From Treponema sp. OMZ 787 (GTDB lineage Bacteria > Spirochaetota > Spirochaetia > Treponematales > Treponemataceae), in assembly GCF_024181225.1 (NCBI RefSeq), contig NZ_CP051198.1, forward strand, positions 1,860,001-1,924,000: DNA of 64,000 nucleotides, written 5' to 3'. Positions 48,956-58,253 of the stretch are shown here, piece by piece. The notes under the pieces are model-generated. The model was not told the DNA's origin, searched no databases, and worked only from the letters and a program-made list of their open reading frames with translations. The position numbers were made by a program, and so were the translations under genes. Position 1 is the stretch's first letter; the number at the start of each line of letters is the position of its first letter.

Positions 48956-50122
48956 ATGCTTAAGGATGACGCTTTAATTTTAAAAACCGGAAATTGGGAG
49001 CCTCAAAATAAAAAGAGGCTTGAAAAGCTGATAAGAGAAAAGGCCTTTAACGGAAACTATGCAGTTTTTGACTGGGATTTTACTTCGATTTTTTACGACA
49101 CACAGGATAACCTCTTTGTATACCAGATTGAAAATCTTAAGTTTAATTTAACCCCTAACGAATTTAATCAAACCATAAGGGCAGGAATTCCTCAAGATGA
49201 GCTTTTGCCGCATACGGCAAACCTTGAAGGCAGGGCCTTAACTGCCGGAGAGCTTTCCGACGATTTAAACGAGCGGTACGAGTTTTTATATAAAAATTAT
49301 TCCGGCCTTGGCGGAAAAATGAGCCTTGCAGAAATTACCTTAACCGAAGAGTTTATGGATTTTAAGGCGAAGATGCTCGTTTTGATGCGCGGTGCGGCCT
49401 CGCTTTGCGGGGTGGACATCGGCCAATCGGTAAGCACAGGCATGACGATAGAAGAACTTTCAAGCCTTACCGAGAAGGCAATAGACCAAGGCCTCAAGGA
49501 CGAAATAAAAACCTATACCGTAAAATCCTCATCGGTTTTAAAAGGAAGGGCCGGAGAGGTAGAAGGCGGATATAGAAAGGGATTGCGCATTCAGGAAGAA
49601 ATGCAAAACCTCTTTTCGGCTTTAAAAGAAAACGGAATCGAGGTCTATATTTGCTCGGCATCGCAAGAAGACAACGTCCGCGTATTTGCTTCACACCCGA
49701 AGTACGGGTATAATCTTGACGCTGAAAACGTTTTCGGAAGGAGAAGGCTTTTTGATGAGAATAAAAAGCTTACGGTTATGGACGACACTTCTATCCCTGC
49801 AACAAGGCGGGAGGGAAAGGCAGAAGCAATCAAAAAACTGATTGCCCCCAAGCACCAAAACAAGGCTCCCGTTTTAATAGCAGGCGACGGGGACGGAGAC
49901 TTTTTTATGATGGACGCCTTTAAGAATGAAGCCTTAATACTCATCTTTAACCGCAGCCCCAAAAAGGAAGCAAAAATATTTCCGCTTTTAATGAGAGGGA
50001 TTAAAGAAAGAGAAAAAAGCGAAACGGGAATAATTGTTCAGCACAGAGATAACGGGAAAGGCCGGTTTATTTCAAAGGCCCCGGAAGAAGAAAGGCCCTT
50101 AGACAGCCTGCCCGAAAAATAA
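48956..50122 (+). CDS. HAD-superfamily phosphatase
   Basis: A 388-residue HAD hydrolase. Motif I is YAVFDWDFTS at about residues 36-45 (nucleophile D and D+2), followed by a large helical cap (about 60-200). Motif II is VYICSAS, and motif III with IV is PVLIAGDGDGDFFMMDAF. The long cap and the two-step GDGDGD motif resemble phosphoserine- or phosphorylcholine-phosphatase-like enzymes, but the substrate is not clear. No signal peptide. The ATG lacks a ribosome-binding site; the promoter's -10 box ends six bases before it. It is followed by a nitroreductase gene 41 bases on. Confidence 0.82.
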   Translation: MLKDDALILKTGNWEPQNKKRLEKLIREKAFNGNYAVFDWDFTSIFYDTQDNLFVYQIENLKFNLTPNEFNQTIRAGIPQDELLPHTANLEGRALTAGELSDDLNERYEFLYKNYSGLGGKMSLAEITLTEEFMDFKAKMLVLMRGAASLCGVDIGQSVSTGMTIEELSSLTEKAIDQGLKDEIKTYTVKSSSVLKGRAGEVEGGYRKGLRIQEEMQNLFSALKENGIEVYICSASQEDNVRVFASHPKYGYNLDAENVFGRRRLFDENKKLTVMDDTSIPATRREGKAEAIKKLIAPKHQNKAPVLIAGDGDGDFFMMDAFKNEALILIFNRSPKKEAKIFPLLMRGIKEREKSETGIIVQHRDNGKGRFISKAPEEERPLDSLPEK

Positions 50123-50163
50123 TTCGATATTTTCTTGGCAAAAAGTTTTTTATGGAGGAAAAG

Positions 50164-50700
50164 ATGAAGTTTGACGATTTTTTTGAGCTTATGAAAAAAA
50201 GGCAAAGCTGCAGGAGCTTTGATTATTCCAAACCTGTCTCAAAGGAAGACCTGGTTTCTATTTTGGAAGCAGGAAGGCTTTCGCCCTCGGCCTGTAATTC
50301 CCAGCCCTACGAGGTCTTCGTTGCCCAAGGCGAAAACGCCAAAATAATAGCAGAGGCTAAGATGGTTTCATTTAACAAGTTTATTGACGAGTGCAATACT
50401 TTTTTGATAATAGCAGAGGATAATTACAGCCTTCCTGCAAAGATAGGTTCAATGATAAAGAAGGTCGATTTTAAGGCCATCGATATAGGCATCTTAACGG
50501 CCAACCTTGTAAATGCAGCCTCGGCCTTAAATTTGGAAACCTGCATCCTCGGTGTTTTTGACGAAAAACGCATCCAAAAACTCATAGAGCGAAGAAAAAG
50601 AATCCGCCTTGTCATTGCCCTGGGCTATCCTAAAGAAGGATACCCTTTAAGGGAAAAGACAAGAAAGGACTTTGACGATAACATACACTTTTTAGTCTAA
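50164..50700 (+). CDS. Nitroreductase family protein
   Basis: A 178-residue FMN-dependent oxidoreductase of the nitroreductase fold. It has MKKRQSCRSFDYSKPVSKED with the FMN-phosphate-binding arginines (RxSCRxF), ILEAGRLSPSACNSQPYEVF, the central helix FKAIDIGILTANLVNAASAL and the C-terminal LVIALGYPKEGYPLREKTRK. It reduces quinones, nitro compounds or flavins with NAD(P)H. The start was chosen at 50164 with TATGGAGGAAAAG before it; the ATG at 50152 overlaps that site. Its stop lies two bases from the end of the convergent lipoprotein gene. Confidence 0.9.
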   Translation: MKFDDFFELMKKRQSCRSFDYSKPVSKEDLVSILEAGRLSPSACNSQPYEVFVAQGENAKIIAEAKMVSFNKFIDECNTFLIIAEDNYSLPAKIGSMIKKVDFKAIDIGILTANLVNAASALNLETCILGVFDEKRIQKLIERRKRIRLVIALGYPKEGYPLREKTRKDFDDNIHFLV

Positions 50701-50702
50701 GT

Positions 50703-52787
50703 TTAAGGTGCTTCGGTCGTAAGAGAACCGTCAGAGCCTACATACCATGGTGTACTTCCATTACTTTTTACTTTAAACTTTTTGTAGTTTTTATCAGTAG
50801 ATATATCGCCTGCAAGCACCTTTATATTCTCGCCGCCTGAAGGATAGCTTTGAGGATTTATCAAGGCCGCAGTTCCTTCGGCAGTGAGTTTACCCGAAAT
50901 ATTTATCTTCGTACCGGTAGTAAGATATACATCATTGTTTTTATCGATTTTTGCACTGCCCCTCATTGTAAATAAGCCGTTTTCGGCAATATATAAGGCA
51001 TCTCCCAATGCAGCCTTATTGTCCTTTATAACGCAATCAATCAAATTGACTGTGCCATCAGTATAAATTGCACCGCCTTTTTCGCTACCGCTGTCAGCAC
51101 CCTTGAGGGTAAGATCTTTGATGGTAAGATTCTTTGAGTTTAATACCTTAAATATTCTGTGTTTATTATTATTTTTCCCTGAACTTGTTCCGTAATTTGC
51201 ATTTAAGATGTCATCTTGCGAGCCCTTACCGCCCCTTATGGTAATATCTTTATTTATCTCAATCTCCCCGTGATTACCGACTCCGCCTGAAGAATTTGGT
51301 GCCTTAATTTCGCCTCTTACTATAAGGGTTCCGCCGGCTTCAGTTTTTTCTTCGACGGCTTTTTTTAAGATTCCCCAGACAGGTACATCAGGGGCAGTAT
51401 CACCGTTTACCCCTCTTATTACCTTATAGTATTTGACAAAGGATTCACTGTCATCAAACCCTGATAAAAATGCGTATGATTCAAGTCTGTAAACAACTTC
51501 CTCTGATTTTGCCGATAATTCAACAGAAGTTTCGTTTCCTCCCGATGAGTTATCATTAGAAATCAATTGAAATCCCGATTCGGTTTTTCTGTAAACATAA
51601 GTCTTAATTTCAAGCCCTGCCGTAACAATAGAGTCATGTATATTAACCTTTATCTTAAGCCGTATATCGTTTCCGTATGCAGTATATATGGGAATAGCAT
51701 TTTCTGCACTTGAACCGTCAGGCTGTCCGTATTGAGTTCCGTTTATCCAATTAGCACTTATATCGGGTCTGCCTACAGGCGTGTACACACCGGACTCAAG
51801 CACATTGTCCATACTATCGGAAAAGCTAAGCTTAGGATCCGGAAGTTTAAATTTGTTTGTGGTTTTTGTGCCGGGCAGAGAAAAAAGGCCTTTTTCATCC
51901 TTAAGCCATACATTATAGGTTGTCTGAGGGCTATTTGTAGATACCTCCACATCGGTTTTTAAGCAAATTACCCAAGGACCTGCAGGTAGAGGGTCGGGAG
52001 ACATTCCCGCGGGAACCTGGTCATTTTTTAAGCTATTTGTTTTGCCTAAGGATATTAAAACTTCCGAAGCTTCCGAAATATCAAAGCCGGTATTAGAGCT
52101 ATTAAATTTAAGAGGATAAGTAGCAGTCGGCTTATTCCCTTTTTTTATGTATATTTCCGAAAGATCTTTATGGAGCAGCTCAGTATTATTGTTTATCTTT
52201 TTATCGATACCCTCAGGTTTAAAACACAAAACATAGTAGTCCTTTCCGCCATTAGAATACTTAAGCAGGGCTATGCCTTTCGGTTCAGGAAGTATGCTGT
52301 TTGCCCTCAGTTTAGAACTGCGAGAGCCGAATTTTCTTCCTTCTCTATTGTAAAGCGTTATTGAGGCACTTAAATTTTGACTGCTCCATTCAGATTTTTC
52401 CAAAAAAGCCTTTTTATATATGAGCCGGACTTCGTTAGTTTGTGTTTGCTTAAACTCGTAATCAATACCGTGTACCGGAACAGCTCCGCTGCTTCCTTGA
52501 ACACCGTCTTCAAAGACAACTATGTCTGAAGGAGCTCCCAAATCTGCCGGGGTTTTAAAGGTGTAATTTTGAGGATTCACTAGTTTTAAAGTTATGGCTG
52601 CATCATCATTGCTTGCCACACAGGGATAACCGTCTATATCATTGGATGATGAGGGCAATACGATATCAATAATATGAGCACTTGAAGACCAATACTCAAG
52701 GTCTTTTTCGATATCGGCTACAAACTGCTTACAGCCTGCAAAAAGGATAAATGAAATTCCTGTAATTAAAAATAATTTTTTACGCAT
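50703..52787 (-). CDS. Large beta-helix surface lipoprotein 1
   Basis: A 694-residue lipoprotein. Signal MRKKLFLITGISFILFAGC with lipobox LFAGC, cysteine at residue 19. After QFVADIEKDLEYWSSS come Ig-like or Fn-like strands (residues 40-430). A C-terminal right-handed beta-helix region follows, with Chlamydia-Pmp-like repeats: NLTIKDLTLKGADSGSEKGG, AIYTDGTVNLIDCVIKDN, LFTMRGSAKIDKNNDVYLTT. It is probably surface-exposed or periplasmic. The start was set at 52787, four codons inside the longest frame. It has a longer paralogue at 54227-57007 with the same N-terminus and same order of modules. The ligand is unknown. Confidence 0.8.
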   Translation of the reverse strand: MRKKLFLITGISFILFAGCKQFVADIEKDLEYWSSSAHIIDIVLPSSSNDIDGYPCVASNDDAAITLKLVNPQNYTFKTPADLGAPSDIVVFEDGVQGSSGAVPVHGIDYEFKQTQTNEVRLIYKKAFLEKSEWSSQNLSASITLYNREGRKFGSRSSKLRANSILPEPKGIALLKYSNGGKDYYVLCFKPEGIDKKINNNTELLHKDLSEIYIKKGNKPTATYPLKFNSSNTGFDISEASEVLISLGKTNSLKNDQVPAGMSPDPLPAGPWVICLKTDVEVSTNSPQTTYNVWLKDEKGLFSLPGTKTTNKFKLPDPKLSFSDSMDNVLESGVYTPVGRPDISANWINGTQYGQPDGSSAENAIPIYTAYGNDIRLKIKVNIHDSIVTAGLEIKTYVYRKTESGFQLISNDNSSGGNETSVELSAKSEEVVYRLESYAFLSGFDDSESFVKYYKVIRGVNGDTAPDVPVWGILKKAVEEKTEAGGTLIVRGEIKAPNSSGGVGNHGEIEINKDITIRGGKGSQDDILNANYGTSSGKNNNKHRIFKVLNSKNLTIKDLTLKGADSGSEKGGAIYTDGTVNLIDCVIKDNKAALGDALYIAENGLFTMRGSAKIDKNNDVYLTTGTKINISGKLTAEGTAALINPQSYPSGGENIKVLAGDISTDKNYKKFKVKSNGSTPWYVGSDGSLTTEAP

Positions 52788-53093
52788 TTTTATCCCCATT
52801 CAAAATATTAATTTTCAAGGGTAATTTTTTAATTTAACCGCAACGAACGCAAAGGCCGCAAAGATTTTTTTAAACTTTACTTTTAAATTCATTGCAGTTT
52901 AATGCCTCTGCCTTTATTATAATCCGTTTTGTTCTATTTTGTAAAGGGGAAGCACGCTATACTTACTGCCGATAAGCGAAAAAGGGGCCAAAAATATTTT
53001 TCAATTTATTTACTATATATTGCAAACAATCCCTACAATAATTATGAAAGGGGAATTTTTTCTTCTTTTAAAAAATTATTAGAGGGATTAAAT

Positions 53094-53972
53094 ATGGAAA
53101 AAATCTTTAAAATTACGCTCCGCAACGACTACGCATTTAAGCGTATATTCGGCACTGAGGAAAACAAAGATGTCTTGCAGGACTTACTGGAATGTATTTT
53201 AGATATTCCAACTGAAAATATCGCGGGCTTGGAACTTATGGATAAGGAGTTTCATAAGGATTCAATAAGCGATAAAAGCGGTGTCTTAGACGTAAAACTA
53301 CGCCTAAAAAACAACACAATTATCGACATCGAAATTCAAAACAGGTGGAACAGTGAATTTGTCCGGCGTACTATATTTTATTGGGCTAAAATGTACACGG
53401 AAAACTTAAAAACAGGTGAAGTGTATACAAAACTGCTTAAATGTATTACAATAAACATAGTGGGTGAAGGCTTTGATTTAAACAATCTTATTCACAGCGA
53501 GTATAATGTAGTTGAAAAACACTTAAACGATAAGCTTTCCGATGAGCTTGAAATCCACTTTTTAAACCTTGCCAAGGTTAAAGAACAGGATAAAAATATT
53601 GAGCAGGATGAAAAGAAAAAGAAACTTTATAATTGGCTGAAATTTATTGAAACCGATGACTCGGAGGTGAGAAAGATGTTGGCACAAGAATCGCCTGTGA
53701 TGGCAAAAGCAAATAAAACGATAGAAGTCATGATGCAAGACCCAAAAGAAAAATGGCTTTATGAAAACCGAATGAAATACGAACATGACAAAGCTTCGTG
53801 GAAGTATGTAGGCTATCAAGAGGGTATAGAAGCAGGAATACAACAAGGTCTTGATAAAGGAGCTTACGAAGCCAAACTTGAAACTGCCAAGCTGATGAAG
53901 TTGAAAAATTTGGATTTAAGTTTAATAAAAGAAATATCGGGCCTTTCAATTGAAGAAATCGAAAAACTATAG
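53094..53972 (+). CDS. Rpn/PD-(D/E)XK nuclease-family protein 2
   Basis: A 292-residue Rpn-family protein. MEKIFKITLRNDYAFKRIFG is the typical start. The catalytic core is GVLDVKLRLKNNTIIDIEIQ (D, then ExQ), then RRTIFYWAKMYTENLK. The C-terminus has EAGIQQGLDKGAYEAKLETA and a final LSLIKEISGLSIEEIEKL like the protein at 47940. The start was set at 53094 behind AGAGGGATTAAAT; the longest frame extends 55 codons further upstream without a site. The 294 bases before it (52800-53093) show no other gene, only a GC-richer stretch AACGCAAAGGCCGCAAAG of the kind seen in intergenic repeats. Confidence 0.88.
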   Translation: MEKIFKITLRNDYAFKRIFGTEENKDVLQDLLECILDIPTENIAGLELMDKEFHKDSISDKSGVLDVKLRLKNNTIIDIEIQNRWNSEFVRRTIFYWAKMYTENLKTGEVYTKLLKCITINIVGEGFDLNNLIHSEYNVVEKHLNDKLSDELEIHFLNLAKVKEQDKNIEQDEKKKKLYNWLKFIETDDSEVRKMLAQESPVMAKANKTIEVMMQDPKEKWLYENRMKYEHDKASWKYVGYQEGIEAGIQQGLDKGAYEAKLETAKLMKLKNLDLSLIKEISGLSIEEIEKL

Positions 53973-54000
53973 CAAGGCGGCGAAGCGCTAAGGCCTTATA

Positions 54001-54075
54001 GGTGTGAACCGTCCACCATTATAGGGGTGGACGGTCTTACCCTATGAGGTAAGACCTGCTTACCTTATGCACACC
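54001..54075. ncRNA. Cloverleaf-like structured element between convergent genes
   Basis: GGTGTG (54001-54006) pairs with CACACC (54070-54075) to close a structure. Inside it are a 10-bp hairpin ACCGTCCACC/GGTGGACGGT (54008-54035) and a 9-bp hairpin GGTCTTACC/GGTAAGACC (54033-54056). The two share GGT at 54033-54035, so the outer base pairs of each compete. The GC-rich sequence contrasts with its surroundings. It could be a bidirectional terminator, a repeat-borne RNA or a recombination site. Confidence 0.45.
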
Positions 54076-54091
54076 CGATCCCGAGCGATAC

Positions 54092-54210
54092 TAGAGGCTC
54101 GTTCCGAGCGGAGGGAGCCTCTCGCATAGAGGCATGCGAGGCCCTCGTTCCGAACGGAGGGAGTCTCTCGCATAGAGGCATGCGAGGCCCTCGTTCCGAA
54201 CGGGGGAGCC
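54092..54210. repeat. Tandem 46-bp repeat, three copies
   Basis: Copies begin at 54092 (35 bp, lacking an 11-bp part), 54127 (46 bp) and 54173 (about 38 bp). The core is TAGAGGCATGCGAGGCCC then TCGTTCCGAACGGAGGGAG. The first copy folds into an 8-bp stem AGAGGCTC/GAGCCTCT (54093-54122). No spacers separate the copies, so it is not a CRISPR array. Confidence 0.8.
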
Positions 54211-54226
54211 CTTTAAGGACTAGGGT

Positions 54227-57007
54227 TTAATGCCTTTTCTGCAGTTTGCCTTCATCATCGATATACCAGCTACTGCCTCCGAAATCTTTTACGGTTATGT
54301 TTGCTACCGCTTGGGCCAATGTATAGCCTGCAACAGAAGGGTCTAAGAAGACGACTGCTTCACCTTCGGCGGTATTATAACCGTTGCCGAAATCGAGGCG
54401 CAGGTTATATGCTTTTTTATCGCATATTTTAATGGCTCCTCGGTATACATCAGTATTACTGTCGAATGTTAGTTTAATTGTTCCGCCCAGACTTATATTA
54501 CCTTTTAGGTTCAAATAACAGTAAAAAAACTCACCGCCACCATACATGGAATCCATTCCTCCAAGTTTTATTACGGAACCTGAGTCCAAGGCTGTTACGT
54601 TTTCAAAGGTAATATCGCCCGAATTTGAGGATATTATATTTTTGGTATAGGTTACACTTACATTTTTTAAGTGAAACTCACCGCCGGAGTCGGCCGATAA
54701 GACAAATTCATCATCCTTACCGTTTTTTATTTCAAGGTTTTCAAGGGTACGGATTGTGGAACTTCCGTTAATCCCAAAAGCCGAACCTTGGTTATCGATA
54801 TTCAATACGGTATTATTTTTTCCCTTTATGGTACAGGACGCAAGACCTCCTATGGTATCACCTGAACCGGACATTTGATATTCCCCTTCAATGTAAAGAA
54901 CATCACCGTCTTCTGCACTCTCCACTGCATCTTTTAAGACAACCCACTTAGCGTTAGGACTGAGAGATAAGTTTCCTCCTACGATTTTTTGAAGCTTACC
55001 GAGCTCATTTATCGTCCAGCTTTGAGTGCTGCCGCTTGCAATCTCATCTGTTACAATAAATTTCTCATATCCTGCCGCTAACCCCGATCCGGCCAAAACC
55101 TGTGTGCCGGCGTCATAAGTCTGCGGCGTTATTCGGGCAACTATGCCGCTTTGAAAAAGCGGGATGTCCATACTGATTTTTTTATTGTCGCTAAGATAGA
55201 CATCGTTTCTCCCCGGTGTGTTTGCATCAATACCCGTAGACGGGGTAATCATTGCGTAATCATTCATACTAAAATCTCCGTTTACGATATACACGGCCCC
55301 TCCTCTTACGGCATTGCAATTTGTTATTGAGGAGTTTCCTCTCATAGTGAAATGACCTCTGCTTGAAATACCGCCTCCATTTCCGGATACGGCCTTACAG
55401 TCTTTAATAATTACATCGTTAATAATGAGATTTCCTCCATCGTTTACACGCACTGCACCTCCGCCTCCTCCCAAGTTATGGTTTCCGTTTTGAAGTGTAA
55501 GATTATTGAGTATCAGTGTGTTACCGTTTTCTACCAAAAAAATGCGGTTTTGATCGTCGGCATCGATCGTTCCGCTTCCCTTTATGGTTACGGTTTTGTT
55601 TGAATTTCTATTTACTTTAATTTCTCCGCTGTTATCACCGCTTGCAGCAGCCGTTATTGTGGTAGTAACTTTTATTGTGTCTATCTCGGTGTTATTTACG
55701 GCCTCTTTTAGGTCTTTCCATGTTTTAACCGTAATTGTCCTGCCGCGCACCTTATAATAAATCGTTTTTACAGTTTGGGGTAAATTGGGGTCTGTTGCGG
55801 TTATTATAACCTTGTAGGTCTCTTCATATGAATCCGTAGGAACAGGAAGGTTGACGGTTATAGGGTTACTAACGGTACTAGAAAATACGGTTTCGTCGGA
55901 ACTTACTTTTTTGACTTCACATATTAGCGAGGCTGTTGTTGTACTTGTCGACATTGTAAGTTGTACATTATTTTGACTGCTTTTGGCCGTTATCAAATAT
56001 GCAGCATCAGAAGTATTTTCGTCACTTAAATTCGAGCTATTTGTGTTCGTTCCTGTGCTTGTATCAAGATTTACCGTAACGGGGGCTATGGTGTTTCCGG
56101 GGGTAGATAGTGTAACCTCTCCCGAATAAAGGCCTTTTTTGTCTTTTATCCTAACTTTATAATCGGTTTTTCCTGATTTTAGAGGTGTATCGGTTTTTAG
56201 GTACAAGAGCCAAGAACCATGAGAAGGATAAGCCGGCAGACTTACGCCTTCGACATCGCCAGATGTCAATGCGGCAGTACCATCACGCTTGATAAGGCAA
56301 AACGGCAGTGCACCCTGAGATTCAGGAGGATTAAAACCCGTAGTTCCGTTTAGCGTAATTGGGTGTTCAAAGGACGCTCCGTGTCCTTTTTGTATCCATA
56401 CCTTGTCAACATCGCTATGCAGGCGGTCCGTACCCTCTATTGGATACTCCGGCATATTTGGTACTTCAAATACAAGAACATAAACATTGTCTTTTTTACC
56501 GCAGCCTTTATAGTCAGCCTTGGGCGGCGGGGTGTTTACTCTCAGCTTAAAGGAGTGAGTGCCGAAATTTCTTCCGTCTGTACTGTAAAGTTTAATGGAA
56601 GGGTTTAAGTCTGCTTTACCATGTTCGTTTTTCTTTAAAAAAGCTTCTTTTAAAGTAAGTTTAAGCTCGCCATGTCCGTTTGGACTAAGGGTGTAATCTG
56701 TGCCGTGAACTGAGCCTATTGCTCCGCTTGCAAAAACCGCAATATCCGATGGAGCACCGGGATCTCCGGGAAATTGTAACCTATAATTTTTCGGGTTTAT
56801 AATCTTGATTAATATTTCTTTATCCCCATCGCTTTTAATACAAGGATAGCCATCAGCGTCCGTACCGGCTGAAGGAATCACGGTATCCGTAACGATGACC
56901 GTTGATGCCCAATATTCAAAGTCTTTTTCGATATCTCTCAAAAACTGTTCACAGCCTGCCAAAATAACAAGTGAAATTACTTCAATTAATAATAACTTTT
57001 TACGCAT
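54227..57007 (-). CDS. Large beta-helix surface lipoprotein 2
   Basis: A 926-residue lipoprotein: signal MRKKLLLIEVISLVILAGC, lipobox cysteine at 19, then EQFLRDIEKDFEYWAST as in the paralogue at 50703. N-terminal Ig-like region, a Thr/Ser-rich middle (about 310-420), then two beta-helix blocks with Pmp-like signatures (HNLGGGGGAVRVNDGGNLII, GGGISSRGHFTMRGNSSITN, then GAVYIVNGDFSMN). It is the last gene of the cyclase operon, 31 bases after the barrel protein, and is followed by the GC-rich repeat. An adhesin or matrix role is plausible but unproved. The start was set at 57007. Confidence 0.8.
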   Translation of the reverse strand: MRKKLLLIEVISLVILAGCEQFLRDIEKDFEYWASTVIVTDTVIPSAGTDADGYPCIKSDGDKEILIKIINPKNYRLQFPGDPGAPSDIAVFASGAIGSVHGTDYTLSPNGHGELKLTLKEAFLKKNEHGKADLNPSIKLYSTDGRNFGTHSFKLRVNTPPPKADYKGCGKKDNVYVLVFEVPNMPEYPIEGTDRLHSDVDKVWIQKGHGASFEHPITLNGTTGFNPPESQGALPFCLIKRDGTAALTSGDVEGVSLPAYPSHGSWLLYLKTDTPLKSGKTDYKVRIKDKKGLYSGEVTLSTPGNTIAPVTVNLDTSTGTNTNSSNLSDENTSDAAYLITAKSSQNNVQLTMSTSTTTASLICEVKKVSSDETVFSSTVSNPITVNLPVPTDSYEETYKVIITATDPNLPQTVKTIYYKVRGRTITVKTWKDLKEAVNNTEIDTIKVTTTITAAASGDNSGEIKVNRNSNKTVTIKGSGTIDADDQNRIFLVENGNTLILNNLTLQNGNHNLGGGGGAVRVNDGGNLIINDVIIKDCKAVSGNGGGISSRGHFTMRGNSSITNCNAVRGGAVYIVNGDFSMNDYAMITPSTGIDANTPGRNDVYLSDNKKISMDIPLFQSGIVARITPQTYDAGTQVLAGSGLAAGYEKFIVTDEIASGSTQSWTINELGKLQKIVGGNLSLSPNAKWVVLKDAVESAEDGDVLYIEGEYQMSGSGDTIGGLASCTIKGKNNTVLNIDNQGSAFGINGSSTIRTLENLEIKNGKDDEFVLSADSGGEFHLKNVSVTYTKNIISSNSGDITFENVTALDSGSVIKLGGMDSMYGGGEFFYCYLNLKGNISLGGTIKLTFDSNTDVYRGAIKICDKKAYNLRLDFGNGYNTAEGEAVVFLDPSVAGYTLAQAVANITVKDFGGSSWYIDDEGKLQKRH

Positions 57008-57038
57008 CTTTTTCCCTACATTCGCCCTTCGCATTTCT

Positions 57039-58253
57039 TTAAAATTCCCAACCCACTGAAAGCGACGGCTGTATTATATATTTGGGAAAACCTGTTCTAA
57101 TAGGAATAATATGATCGACATTTAATTCGAAATATAATTTTTTATAAGCATAAACCTGTAGTGCTGTTCCAAAATTTATAGCCGGTCCCCAGTACCAATA
57201 TGACGGACTTTTAAGCTCAGGGAAAACAAATTTCGTGTTTACCATAAATGCGGCCCCAAGGCCTACATGAGCATCAAAATTAAGAAGGCGTCTTATTATA
57301 GGCTTAACATAAACAGCCTGAATTCCGGTCAAAATAAATCCGGCCGACAAGGTATATACATCCTCCTTATTGTTTAAATACATTCCTGAGCCGGTAATAT
57401 TAAAACCGAAATGTCCGTATGAACGCTTTATAGGCACAAAGCTCGCCCTTAATATGCCGCTTAGGGCGGCAAAGTCTTTTTTTAAATATTGTTTAAATAA
57501 TTGATTCCCGGCAAAACCGGTAAATGCATAACCGCCTGAAAGATATATATCGATAGGTTTTTGAAATCTAAACACAAGTGTTTGTTTTGAATCTTTTAAT
57601 CCGCTCGGATCGGTAACAACTACCTGATATTGCCCGGGACTTATTCTCAACATATTAAAACTTATCTTAGCCTTGGTTCCGTCAGGGCTTAGCTCTACAA
57701 TTTTTCCCTCAATAGGAGATGAACCTTCTTTTTGGAGAGTAAATGCCGTTTCTTCCTTAAAATTCTTACCGGTCAAGCTTATAATATTGGTGTATTCTTC
57801 ATCAAAATATATTGCATCCGGCGACACGGAAGAAGTTTCAGGCTGATAAGCTGCAAGAATATCAAAGTATCTGTCTGCACTTACGGCATCAACCTGACCC
57901 AAAAGATTTATGACCTTTATCCTGTATCGGTAATTACCGTGAGGCAAAGAAACTTCTATCGAATTTTTCTTTAGTTTCTTTTTGTTTACAATGAGCCACT
58001 TCCCGTTTTTTTCTTTTTTTTCAAGCTCAAACTCAAAGTGCATAATTCCTTCTACGCTTTCCCAAGAAAGTTTTTGATAAAAGACGGTCTTTTTTCCTTC
58101 AGTTTCAATAATATAATTTTTCTTTACTTCTGTATTTACCGATTTATCAGCTTCATTTTTAAGTTTATCTTCTTGACCAAAAAGCCCTAAAGAAAACAAA
58201 AGTATTAAAAATAAGAACAAATACTTTTTACTTAAAAATTTTTTATCTGCCAT
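57039..58253 (-). CDS. Exported protein with Fn3-like and IPT/TIG domains and a C-terminal barrel
   Basis: A 404-residue exported protein. The signal peptide (MADKKFLSKKYLFLFLILLF, SLGLFG) is followed by a fibronectin-III-like domain (about 55-130, KLSWESVEGIMHFEFELEKK). An IPT/TIG-like domain follows (about 140-230, FDEEYTNIISLTGKNFKEET). The C-terminal 170 residues are alternating strands (PIDIYLSGGYAFTGFAGNQL, GHFGFNITGSGMYL, ending QPSLSVGWEF). The final aromatic residue is usual for outer-membrane barrels. The start was set at 58253 behind GGGAGTTATGT, overlapping the FecR-like gene by 11 bases. It may export or display partners made by this operon. Confidence 0.72.
   Translation of the reverse strand: MADKKFLSKKYLFLFLILLFSLGLFGQEDKLKNEADKSVNTEVKKNYIIETEGKKTVFYQKLSWESVEGIMHFEFELEKKEKNGKWLIVNKKKLKKNSIEVSLPHGNYRYRIKVINLLGQVDAVSADRYFDILAAYQPETSSVSPDAIYFDEEYTNIISLTGKNFKEETAFTLQKEGSSPIEGKIVELSPDGTKAKISFNMLRISPGQYQVVVTDPSGLKDSKQTLVFRFQKPIDIYLSGGYAFTGFAGNQLFKQYLKKDFAALSGILRASFVPIKRSYGHFGFNITGSGMYLNNKEDVYTLSAGFILTGIQAVYVKPIIRRLLNFDAHVGLGAAFMVNTKFVFPELKSPSYWYWGPAINFGTALQVYAYKKLYFELNVDHIIPIRTGFPKYIIQPSLSVGWEF

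Noticed and set aside
50125-50163. Sigma-54 promoter (TTGGCA) before the nitroreductase
   Set aside because: The -24 element resembles TTGGCA but no GC of the -12 element follows at the right distance; only T and A are present.
47940-53972. Rpn genes as insertion sequences
   Set aside because: No terminal inverted repeats or target duplications were seen around either gene; the family is now regarded as nuclease-like rather than a classical transposase.
54092-54210. CRISPR array
   Set aside because: The repeats are contiguous without spacers, only three units, and no cas genes are nearby.
56359-56608. Overlapping plus-strand frames within the large lipoprotein gene
   Set aside because: Low-complexity translation, no start signals, and they lie within a clearly coding opposite strand.
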